Assembly: GCA_964544105.1 (NCBI GenBank)
Contig: CAZIZQ010000026.1
Location: forward strand, 1 to 14,215
DNA from: GCA-016432345 sp964544105
GTDB lineage: Bacteria > Patescibacteriota > Microgenomatia > Levybacterales > UBA12049
Length of the DNA: 14,215 nucleotides
Reading direction: 5' to 3'
Part shown: positions 6,335 to 12,703 of the stretch, piece after piece
Layout of the letters: the number at the start of each line of letters is the position of its first letter
Position numbering within the stretch: the stretch's first letter is position 1
Program-made: the position numbers and the translations under genes
Notes under the pieces: model-generated
The model's input: only the letters and a program-made list of their open reading frames with translations
The model's database searches: none
What the model was told of the DNA's origin: nothing

Positions 6335-7606
6335 TTATCCTAACAAACGCTGGAATTTTTCTCCGTCTTCAAAATCTCCAATCACTGCCAAATTCATTCC
6401 CTGTGGCACGAGATATTTTGCAGCAACTGCCAAAATATCCTCTTTTGTGACCTTATCTATTTTTACCAAAACAACATCGAGGTTGTCAATCTGCTTTTCC
6501 AAAAGCTCCTGGGATGCATAAAAACTGCCGACCGACCGGCTGTCTTCCATTTCCAAAACCAAATGCCCCTTCATATATTCTTTGGCTTTTTGCAGTTCCT
6601 CATTATGTACATCGGCCTGACCATTGGTAAGTTTTTTATATTCATCAAGTATCACAAGCACCGCTTCATCCACTCGCTTTGGATCTACCCCTGCTGTTGT
6701 TGCTAAATACCCACAGTCTTGGTATTCATCTGCACTCGTGCGGACATAGTAACCTAATCCACGTTTTTCCCGCACCTCGTGGAATAACCTACTGCTCATT
6801 CCCCCACCCAAGATTGCCGACAATACCGACAAGGCATACCTATCTTTGTGCTGTAGGGGAACTGTCCGCACCCCAAGAGCAATATGCACCTGCTCGGTTT
6901 TCTTGTGTTTAATCGAAACGTTGGGCTTGTCTTGAGCTTCAATAACCGCTTCATATGACTTTATCGGAAACTTTTTCATTCCCCCAAAGTACTTCTTCAC
7001 CAGCTCCAGCGTTTTTGCAGCATCTATCCCCCCTGCCACCACAACCGTTATATTATCACTGCTGTACAAACTATCCATGTACGACACAAAACCCGCCCGC
7101 TTGGTGGTTTTTATCACATTTTTATCCCCCGATATATCCCACCCCATGGGAGTATTACCATATAACAATCGCTCAAACACATCACCAATCTTTCTGGCAG
7201 GGGTATCTTCGTACAAATTGATTTCTTCCAAAATCACTCCCCGCTCTTTATCGATTTCTTTCTCGTCAAACAAAGACCCCTGCAGCATGTCAGATAATAT
7301 ATCAAGCGACAAATCAATATGGGTGCTGGCCGACTTTATGTAATAACCGGTGGCTTCTTTACCGGTAAAAGCATTGCATTCTCCCCCAATACCATCAATT
7401 AGGGTCGAAATAGCCAGGGCCGACGGCCGTTTTTTGGTACCCTTAAACGCCATGTGTTCTAAAAAGTGGGAAATACCGCTGTTGTCTTTAGTTTCGTAGC
7501 GAGATCCGGCACCGACCATTACTAACACCGTGGCACTTTCAAACGAGGGCATAGGGATAGTCAAAACTCGGAGGCCATTCTGGAGGATAGTTTTGTGGTA
7601 TTGCAT
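6335..7606 (-). CDS. M16 family zinc peptidase (processing-protease type)
   Basis: At 423 residues this is a single-chain M16B-type metallopeptidase. The inverted zinc motif is HFLEH (47-51), with Glu50 catalytic and the third ligand in VILEEINLYED near Glu127, 76 residues on as in the family. The C-terminal half keeps an ALxVLSAILGGGMSSRLFHE-type segment and a VREKRGLGYYV stretch, the conserved non-catalytic domain. There is no signal peptide, so it probably acts in the cytoplasm on peptides; its substrate is unknown. It heads a two-gene unit with ndk. Confidence 0.94.
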   Translation of the reverse strand: MQYHKTILQNGLRVLTIPMPSFESATVLVMVGAGSRYETKDNSGISHFLEHMAFKGTKKRPSALAISTLIDGIGGECNAFTGKEATGYYIKSASTHIDLSLDILSDMLQGSLFDEKEIDKERGVILEEINLYEDTPARKIGDVFERLLYGNTPMGWDISGDKNVIKTTKRAGFVSYMDSLYSSDNITVVVAGGIDAAKTLELVKKYFGGMKKFPIKSYEAVIEAQDKPNVSIKHKKTEQVHIALGVRTVPLQHKDRYALSVLSAILGGGMSSRLFHEVREKRGLGYYVRTSADEYQDCGYLATTAGVDPKRVDEAVLVILDEYKKLTNGQADVHNEELQKAKEYMKGHLVLEMEDSRSVGSFYASQELLEKQIDNLDVVLVKIDKVTKEDILAVAAKYLVPQGMNLAVIGDFEDGEKFQRLLG

Positions 7607-7616
7607 AGTAGATCAC

Positions 7617-7645
7617 AGTATATCACGGACATGTATGGCAAACAA
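7617..7645 (-). promoter_or_regulatory. Promoter for the M16 peptidase-ndk unit
   Basis: On the minus strand TTGTTT (7640-7645) is 17 bases from TATACT (7617-7622). The ATG is ten bases after the -10 box, so the transcript should have a leader of only about four bases. This fits the lack of a Shine-Dalgarno. Confidence 0.5.
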
Positions 7646-7651
7646 GGTGGA

Positions 7652-7921
7652 CTATTGGTATAACTCCTGGTGTGTTCCTAAAATAACAAAATAGGCAAGT
7701 TTTTCTTCACCTGCCTGTATCTCTTGATAAATTGCTCTGTAATTTGCGGTAATATCAATGCTTCGCAGACCTTCATAAGGCTTTCGTAAAAGATGATTAT
7801 TTAGTTGTGGATTAAGAGGATTTTTACGAAAAATGCGGATTCGTTCATCAACACACTTTTAGATTCTAACATTTACTTTTTTGTATTGCCTATAAAATGC
7901 AGCATCAAAGTAAGTCTTCAT
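7652..7921 (-). pseudogene. RelE/YafQ-like toxin broken by one stop codon
   Basis: From ATG 7921 the frame reads MKTYFDAAFYRQYKKVNVRI, then TAA (codon 21, 7859-7861), then KCVDERIRIFRKNPLNPQL and on to LRKPYEGLRSIDITANYRAI and FVILGTHQELYQ, ending in TAG at 7652. Apart from the single internal stop this is a full-length (89-codon) RelE/YafQ-type mRNA interferase, with the family's LxGxxSIxxxxxYRxIY-like core and a C-terminal HxELY. Such toxins cut mRNA at the ribosome and are held in check by a RelB/DinJ antitoxin, which here lies just upstream and overlaps it by 17 bases. No in-frame ATG follows the stop. A one-base change (for example AAA to TAA) or a sequencing error would explain it. Confidence 0.8.
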
Positions 7922-8201
7922 GATCTTTGTGGAGCCATTCGATTGCGTCTTTGGCATTATCAAATACAGGAGAATGTTTTCCCTCTTTCAAGTTTTTTTG
8001 TGCCTTCGCGAGCGTTTTTTTAAAATACGCATTTGGTATTTCATCATCACGCGCACTAAAAGTAATTGTTTTAGTCTTAATAAACTGCCTTAACCAACCA
8101 TTAAGTATCGAGCTTAAACTAAAACCCAGCTCTTTTGCTACCTCTTGAGCTTTTGTTTTGACTATTGGGTCTGTTTTAATATAAATTGCCGCAGTTTGCA
8201 T
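7905..8201 (-). CDS. RelB/DinJ-family antitoxin
   Basis: This 98-residue protein starts with a ribbon-helix-helix pattern, AAIYIKTDPIVKTKAQEVAK (3-22) followed by ELGFSLSSILNGWLRQFI, as in RelB/DinJ antitoxins. The C-terminal part (about 50-98, basic then acidic, ending DAIEWLHKDHEDLL) would wrap the toxin. It should both neutralise the toxin and repress the operon. The next gene is the broken toxin, overlapping by 17 bases. The antitoxin frame is intact. Confidence 0.85.
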   Translation of the reverse strand: MQTAAIYIKTDPIVKTKAQEVAKELGFSLSSILNGWLRQFIKTKTITFSARDDEIPNAYFKKTLAKAQKNLKEGKHSPVFDNAKDAIEWLHKDHEDLL

Positions 8202-8209
8202 AATACCAA

Positions 8210-8239
8210 AAGTATATACTTATTATATACCTTTGTCAA
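8210..8239 (-). promoter_or_regulatory. Promoter and palindromic operator of the toxin-antitoxin unit
   Basis: On the minus strand a consensus TTGACA (8234-8239) is 17 bases from TATACT (8211-8216). A perfect 12-base palindrome, AAGTATATACTT (8210-8221), covers the -10 box. This is the expected place for an autorepressing ribbon-helix-helix antitoxin to bind. The start codon is nine bases after the -10 box, so the mRNA is nearly leaderless. Confidence 0.7.
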
Positions 8240-8265
8240 GATTTAAAATAGCCTAACAATCTAAA

Positions 8266-9984
8266 CTACATCCGCTCCGGAGCCGAGATGCCAAGAAGGT
8301 ACAGGCCGTTTTTAATAACCTGGCCTGTGGCTTGGGTTAATCCTAATCGAAATTCTTTATTGTCCGATTCCAGTATCGGGCATTTTTGGTAAAACAGATT
8401 AAACTTTTGGGCCAGGTCAAATAGATAATTACAAATCATATGCGGGGCAAACTTTTCTGCCGCCTCCGCCACAACCTCGGGAAACCGATGCAAGGTTCGA
8501 AGTAACGCAAGTTCTTCATTTTCCATTACTTTTGAGTTTTGAGTTGTTGTTTTGACTTTTGACTTTTGACTTTTGACTTTTGCGAGCACGCTCTGCGTGC
8601 GTGCGTATGTATATTGCAAATACGGCCCAGAATTCCCTTCTAAAGAAATCGATTCATCAAAGCTGAATGTTATATCTCTGCCAATCCCACCCCTAAGCAA
8701 AGCGTACTTTACCGCCCCAACAGCTACACTTTCTGCCGTATCCTTGTCCATTTCTTTATAATTCCCAACGATCCGCTGTTTTGATTCATCCAGCAACCAC
8801 TCTCCTGTTATCACATCGCCTGTACGACTGCTCATTTTCCCTGTTGGCAACCTAACCATGCCATGCCCAATGTGCTTAGTTTTTAGAGCTAAATCAGGAC
8901 TAATCAGGGAAAGTGCTTTTAATAAGACCTGGAAATAGGCATTGATCTCATTTCCTGTGACAATAATTGACTGATCATACGGAAAATCTTTATATTTTGT
9001 CAGCGCAAGACCCAGCTCTTTAGCTTCGTAGGTCGGCAAACCCAGCTTGTTAATAAAAACCCGGTTGTGCAAACTATATTTTTCGCCTGGAAAAATAACT
9101 GCGCCTTCACTCTCTTGGAAAATCCCGTCTTTAATATGTTTTTTTACCAATTCAAGACCGATTTTCCCTGCTTCAGATTCAAAATAGTAAGCGGTAAACT
9201 TTGTACCAAGACGTTTGTAAATAGTTTCAAAATAGTCAAGACTCCATTGCCTCCCCTTCTCATAAATCTCTTTTATTGAAGCATCTTGCTCATAAATCTT
9301 TTTATTCAGTTGGTTAATCTCTTCTTTTGCCGATCCGTCTTCCTCGTAGACCTTTGCTCCCCTTGCATACGCCTCCCCCAGTAATTTGACCTTCTCCTGT
9401 AAACTGTCATGCTGAACTTGTTTCAGCATCTTCTGGGGATCCCGAAATAAATTCGGGATGACAAGGGACAGTCCATACAACGCTTTTGCCACATGCAACC
9501 CAACATCTCCCTGATAACACACCCTCTTCACCACTGCACCCTGGCTCTCTAAAATTCGACAGAGCGATTCGCCAACAGCATTACTGTACAAATGCCCGAT
9601 ATGAAATTCCTTAAAAGGGTTAGGGTCTGTAAACTCCACCATTATTTTTCTTCGCCCGCCGGAGCCTTGGCGAAGGAGGGTTACTTCTTGTAATTGATCT
9701 ATTAAATACTCATATGATAGATAAAAATTGATAAAACCAGGAGCGACCGATTCGATTCGACTAGTATTTGGTATTTGGTATTTAGTATTTAGTATTTCAA
9801 CTATTTGTTGGGAAACTTCGAGTGGATTTTTTTTTAGTTTTTTCCCTAGGATCAAGGCTATATTCGAGGAGTAATCCCCATGGCTTTCATCTTTTGGCTC
9901 CTGAAGTGCAATCTCGACTTCTTCAAAACCCAAATCAGAAACTGCTTTTGCAAAGTTTTCAATAATCCGCTTTTTTGCATCCAT
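8266..9984 (-). CDS. argS: Arginyl-tRNA synthetase with four in-frame repeat segments
   Basis: Class I synthetase that charges tRNA-Arg. It has the N-terminal tRNA-recognition domain (about 1-95), the catalytic HIGH motif (128-131) after DPNPFKEF, the GDVGLHVAK region, and KMSSR (383-387), the usual ArgS form of KMSKS. The C-terminal anticodon-binding domain opens with LQYTYARTQSVL (456-467). The 572-residue length is normal, but four stretches look like inserted repeats. They are residues 66-75 (heptamer array), 105-112 (RQGSGGRR, palindrome), 175-193 (57-base double palindrome, ending MLKQVQHD) and 470-486 (heptamer array). All lie at domain edges or loops and keep the frame. It is the last gene of the leuS-comEA-comEC-MBL-argS run, five bases after the MBL stop. 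Confidence 0.95.
   Translation of the reverse strand: MDAKKRIIENFAKAVSDLGFEEVEIALQEPKDESHGDYSSNIALILGKKLKKNPLEVSQQIVEILNTKYQIPNTSRIESVAPGFINFYLSYEYLIDQLQEVTLLRQGSGGRRKIMVEFTDPNPFKEFHIGHLYSNAVGESLCRILESQGAVVKRVCYQGDVGLHVAKALYGLSLVIPNLFRDPQKMLKQVQHDSLQEKVKLLGEAYARGAKVYEEDGSAKEEINQLNKKIYEQDASIKEIYEKGRQWSLDYFETIYKRLGTKFTAYYFESEAGKIGLELVKKHIKDGIFQESEGAVIFPGEKYSLHNRVFINKLGLPTYEAKELGLALTKYKDFPYDQSIIVTGNEINAYFQVLLKALSLISPDLALKTKHIGHGMVRLPTGKMSSRTGDVITGEWLLDESKQRIVGNYKEMDKDTAESVAVGAVKYALLRGGIGRDITFSFDESISLEGNSGPYLQYTYARTQSVLAKVKSQKSKVKTTTQNSKVMENEELALLRTLHRFPEVVAEAAEKFAPHMICNYLFDLAQKFNLFYQKCPILESDNKEFRLGLTQATGQVIKNGLYLLGISAPERM
8550..8581 (-). repeat. Heptamer array in argS (AGTCAAA units)
   Basis: Four exact TTTGACT units (8551-8578) on the plus strand, AGTCAAA on the coding strand, with related TTTGAGT units nearby. 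Read as KVKSQKSKVK in ArgS, between conserved parts of the C-terminal domain. Confidence 0.85.
9406..9462 (-). repeat. 57-base double palindrome inside argS
   Basis: Two hairpins side by side: ATGCTGAA (9409-9416) with TTCAGCAT (9422-9429), and ATCCCGAA (9439-9446) with TTCGGGAT (9452-9459). GTC and GAC close the ends. It is exactly 19 codons, VIPNLFRDPQKMLKQVQHD in ArgS. The layout matches the element in leuS at 13190-13255. Peptides like MLKQVQHD are, from general knowledge, familiar products of palindromic elements in many bacterial genomes. Confidence 0.88.
9650..9680 (-). repeat. GC-rich palindrome inside argS
   Basis: CTTCGCC (9650-9656) pairs with GGCGAAG (9669-9675). The coding strand contains CGCCAAGGCTCCGGCGGGCG, read as LRQGSGGRRK. 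It is much richer in G and C than its surroundings. Similar RQGxGGQ peptides recur in CPR proteins, from general knowledge. Confidence 0.65.
9764..9797 (-). repeat. Heptamer array in argS (AAATACY units)
   Basis: Five units of GTATTTG or GTATTTA (the last one partial) on the plus strand. The coding strand reads EILNTKYQIPNT. It lies in the linker near the end of the N-terminal domain. Confidence 0.8.
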
Positions 9985-9989
9985 ACCCG

Positions 9990-10850
9990 CTAGTCTAGCA
10001 CAACAAAACCATTCTTTCCATCACTCACAACCTCTATATCCCCAAACTCATCTGTCCTCAATGTTTTAATTTCTGATTTTTGTAATAAATCAAGTATCTC
10101 CTTGCTCGGGTGGCCGTATTTATTCTTCCCTACCGATATTATAGCCAGCTTTGGGTATAATGTCTGTATAATTTCATTATTTAGCCCAGTTTTCGAGCCA
10201 TGATGCGGCACTTGTAAGACATCAATCGATGACTGTATTGCCTGTTCTAGTTCTACTGCCTGGCTGTCGCCGGTTAAAAGTAAACTAAATTTTCCATAGG
10301 ATATCAATGTTTCAATCGAGGCAAATTCCGCGCTTTCCCCTATTTTTCCGCCAGGGCTGCTGCTTTGCAAAAAATCAACTGTTGGACCTACAATAGTAAA
10401 CACCACGCCATCAGGAGTTTTAATGCGGTTTGGGGCAACTACAAACTTTTTTGGAATCTTTTGCTTAGCAACCAAATCCATAACAAGTCTAAAAATATCT
10501 GTATCATTATCCAGTTTTTCTGTAACAAAGTACCTCACCTTATACTCCTTAAAAACCGCGGGAAACCCGGCCATATGATCGCTATGCGGATGGGTCAACA
10601 ACACAATATCAATCGTCCTGTCCCAAAACGGCATGTGATTTGATAGACATGCCAAAATCAAATCATTTGGGCCCCCATCCACCAGCATATCAAACCCTTT
10701 GGGAGTCCGAATGTATATGGCATCACCCTGCCCAACATTACAAAACACCACATGCAGCTTGTTATCAAAAAACCGCCACCATTGGTAAAAACCCAAGGAG
10801 GTGAGAAAAAAGACAACAAATATACTAATGAGACCAACTTTTTTGACCAT
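9990..10850 (-). CDS. ComEC-type metallo-beta-lactamase-fold protein
   Basis: This 286-residue protein corresponds to the C-terminal domain of ComEC, here encoded separately. It starts with a membrane segment (5-23), then VVFCNVGQGDAIYIRTP (34-50), DGG (58-60), the metal motif THPHSDHMAG (86-95), LLTGDS (191-196), VPHHGSK (214-220) and YGHPS (245-249). In ComEC this domain is thought to degrade one strand of incoming DNA outside the membrane. It overlaps the comEC membrane gene by 26 bases in another frame. An in-frame TAG at 10857-10859 sits just before the ATG, so it cannot start earlier. Together the two parts equal one ordinary ComEC. Confidence 0.92.
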   Translation of the reverse strand: MVKKVGLISIFVVFFLTSLGFYQWWRFFDNKLHVVFCNVGQGDAIYIRTPKGFDMLVDGGPNDLILACLSNHMPFWDRTIDIVLLTHPHSDHMAGFPAVFKEYKVRYFVTEKLDNDTDIFRLVMDLVAKQKIPKKFVVAPNRIKTPDGVVFTIVGPTVDFLQSSSPGGKIGESAEFASIETLISYGKFSLLLTGDSQAVELEQAIQSSIDVLQVPHHGSKTGLNNEIIQTLYPKLAIISVGKNKYGHPSKEILDLLQKSEIKTLRTDEFGDIEVVSDGKNGFVVLD

Positions 10851-12048
10851 AAAGCACTACTGCACCAAGCAGTAAATAATAACTTGCTGCCCACTGCCAG
10901 GGAAAACGGTCGAGACTAATCCCTAATCCCACACCACCAAATAGATTGACAATATACTCAAAATACCACAATAACGGTATCGAAAAGTACAAAACCAGCC
11001 TCCCCAACCATTCGGATACCATGCTTATCACCACCCCAAACCCTCCAATAACCATCAGCGGTGGGATAGTCCACAACACCAACCCATTCACAATAATAGA
11101 CACAAGGGAATAAGTCCCAAAATTAGTAAGCAGAATCGGCAGGGTGGCAATTTGAGCAGCAATAGTTGTTTGGATATCTTCGGTAAGTAGTCTCGAGCTA
11201 CCAAACATTGGCTTTAGCATAATTAACCCAAGTGTGGCACTAAACGATAGCTGAAAACCTATGTCGAACAAAAGAAACGGATCATACATCACCATCCCAT
11301 ACCCGGAAAGCAGTAACGCGTAGAGAGCAAAGTACTGTCTGCCAAAAATTTGTGCCCCAAAAGCCAAACTACCCATAATGGCAGCCCGCACAATAGAAGG
11401 CTCCAACCCCGATAACAAAGAATAAAACAAAATACTGGCAATGGCTAAAATAAGGGCTACTTGACGCCGAAACAACAAGCCAAAAACACTGCTTAAGAAT
11501 CCACCGATCATAGTAACATTCATCCCCGATGCAGCAATCACATGCAGCACACCGGTGACACGAAGGTTATTAAAAAAATCTTTTGACATATCTTCTTTTA
11601 TGCCAAATACTATGCCAAGCAACAAATTCGAGGCTGGAGAAGGCAATGCACGATGAAAAACACCGGTTACCTTTTGGCGAATAGATGCTGCGAGTGCCAG
11701 TACCACATTATTGTTTTTTTTAATAGCTTCGATTGTAGGAAAATAGATTGTCATAACAGTCCGTTTGTTTTCTAGCACTCGACTTTTAATAGTGCCAGAA
11801 ATACGCACTGTGTCTCCATAGTGGAACTCGGGAAACCGCGGCACTACCACAATTACTCTCTGTTTTGAATCAAGAAAGATAAAAAATTGTTGGGTGTTAC
11901 CCAAAATACGCGGTTCTGACAACAATGTGGTGGAAAAAACTACCTGTTGTCCATTGATATATTGTGATTGGTTATGATAGTAACTCCAGAAACGAAAGCC
12001 CAACAACACAAGAAAAATTCCAACAACGACTATGTGGAATCTATTCAT
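10825..12048 (-). CDS. comEC: ComEC DNA-uptake channel, membrane part
   Basis: ComEC is the inner-membrane channel for single-stranded DNA in natural transformation. This 407-residue part has an N-terminal helix (5-20) and a soluble OB-like DUF4131 region (about 30-110). The multi-helix Competence domain (about 138-400) has the marks HVIAASGMNV (169-178), SGLEPSIVRAAIM (213-225) and DIGFQLSFSATLG (262-274). It stops before the metallo-beta-lactamase domain that most ComEC proteins carry; that domain is the next gene. The start overlaps the comEA end by eight bases, with a GAGAAG a few bases upstream as a possible ribosome site. Confidence 0.93.
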   Translation of the reverse strand: MNRFHIVVVGIFLVLLGFRFWSYYHNQSQYINGQQVVFSTTLLSEPRILGNTQQFFIFLDSKQRVIVVVPRFPEFHYGDTVRISGTIKSRVLENKRTVMTIYFPTIEAIKKNNNVVLALAASIRQKVTGVFHRALPSPASNLLLGIVFGIKEDMSKDFFNNLRVTGVLHVIAASGMNVTMIGGFLSSVFGLLFRRQVALILAIASILFYSLLSGLEPSIVRAAIMGSLAFGAQIFGRQYFALYALLLSGYGMVMYDPFLLFDIGFQLSFSATLGLIMLKPMFGSSRLLTEDIQTTIAAQIATLPILLTNFGTYSLVSIIVNGLVLWTIPPLMVIGGFGVVISMVSEWLGRLVLYFSIPLLWYFEYIVNLFGGVGLGISLDRFPWQWAASYYLLLGAVVLYGQKSWSH

Positions 12049-12676
12049 GAATCTTCTCTTTTATCTTCTCAAACACACTTTTGCTGACTGCTTTTTTATT
12101 TACTAACTCATCAATACTTGTATACGGTCTGTTATCTATTATCTTTTGGGCAGTCACCGCCCCTACCCCAGGCAAACCATCCAATTCTCCAAGACTTGCA
12201 GTATTAATATTAATTTGAGTATTTACATCTCCTCCTTGATAATTTTGACTTTTGACTTTTGCATTTTGATTTTTGTCTGGTACATACACTTTTGCCCCGT
12301 CGGTCAGTTTTTGGGCCAGGTTAATATTTTTTGAAACAAACGATCTGTCGGCATTTTCTGCCAATCCTCCGGCGGCAATAAATGCATCTTTTATTCTGGC
12401 ATCACCTGTTATCCTATAGACTCCAGGCTTTACGACCGCTCCTTCAACATCAACTAGTATTCCTTTAAGAGTTGCTGAAGAAGATGCAGTATAATCTTCA
12501 AAAATAATGCCCTGATCTACCCTGTTTGAAGCTAATAACGATATCAAACCTAGTACAAAGAATATCAATCCTCCGATTGCAAAAATGGCAATAAGAGGAT
12601 ATTTTCTGATTTTGGTAGTTACAAAAATTAGCTTTGTGAAAATTCTGTGAAAATTTTGGGCAGTTTTTGGAGGCAT
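12041..12676 (-). CDS. comEA: ComEA-type DNA receptor
   Basis: ComEA binds double-stranded DNA outside the membrane and passes it to ComEC. The 211 residues contain a basic N-terminus, one membrane helix (about 27-49), an SLBB domain (about 72-134, VDVEGAVVKPGVYRI), a linker, and the helix-hairpin-helix DNA-binding domain (155-211, ININTASLGELDGLPGVGAV). The domain order is that of Gram-positive-type ComEA. The linker (about 135-147, DKNQNAKVKSQNY) is encoded by a degenerate heptamer array. It lies 27 bases after leuS and overlaps comEC, so it is part of that operon. Confidence 0.95.
   Translation of the reverse strand: MPPKTAQNFHRIFTKLIFVTTKIRKYPLIAIFAIGGLIFFVLGLISLLASNRVDQGIIFEDYTASSSATLKGILVDVEGAVVKPGVYRITGDARIKDAFIAAGGLAENADRSFVSKNINLAQKLTDGAKVYVPDKNQNAKVKSQNYQGGDVNTQININTASLGELDGLPGVGAVTAQKIIDNRPYTSIDELVNKKAVSKSVFEKIKEKIHE
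12243..12275 (-). repeat. Heptamer array in comEA
   Basis: Two exact TTTGACT units (12244-12257) followed by TTTGCAT, TTTGATT and TTTGTCT. The first unit is the same heptamer as in the argS array at 8551-8578. It encodes the linker between the SLBB and HhH domains. Confidence 0.8.
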
Positions 12677-12703
12677 TGAATTAGCAAAAGAAATTATCGA
12701 GTG

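Noticed and set aside
7859..7861. Stop codon reassignment to explain the TAA in the toxin
   Set aside because: All other genes here use TAA and TAG as normal stops; known CPR recoding involves TGA, not TAA.
7805..8148. Plus-strand open frames over the toxin-antitoxin region
   Set aside because: The minus strand carries recognisable toxin and antitoxin sequence and a strong promoter; the plus frames show no recognisable features.
8550..8581. Possible CRISPR-like array
   Set aside because: The repeats are 7-base units without spacers, inside a coding gene, with no cas genes in the window.
8586..8600. Hairpin GCACGC-TCT-GCGTGC in argS
   Set aside because: It encodes a conserved part of ArgRS (TYARTQSVL), so the symmetry is probably chance rather than an inserted element.
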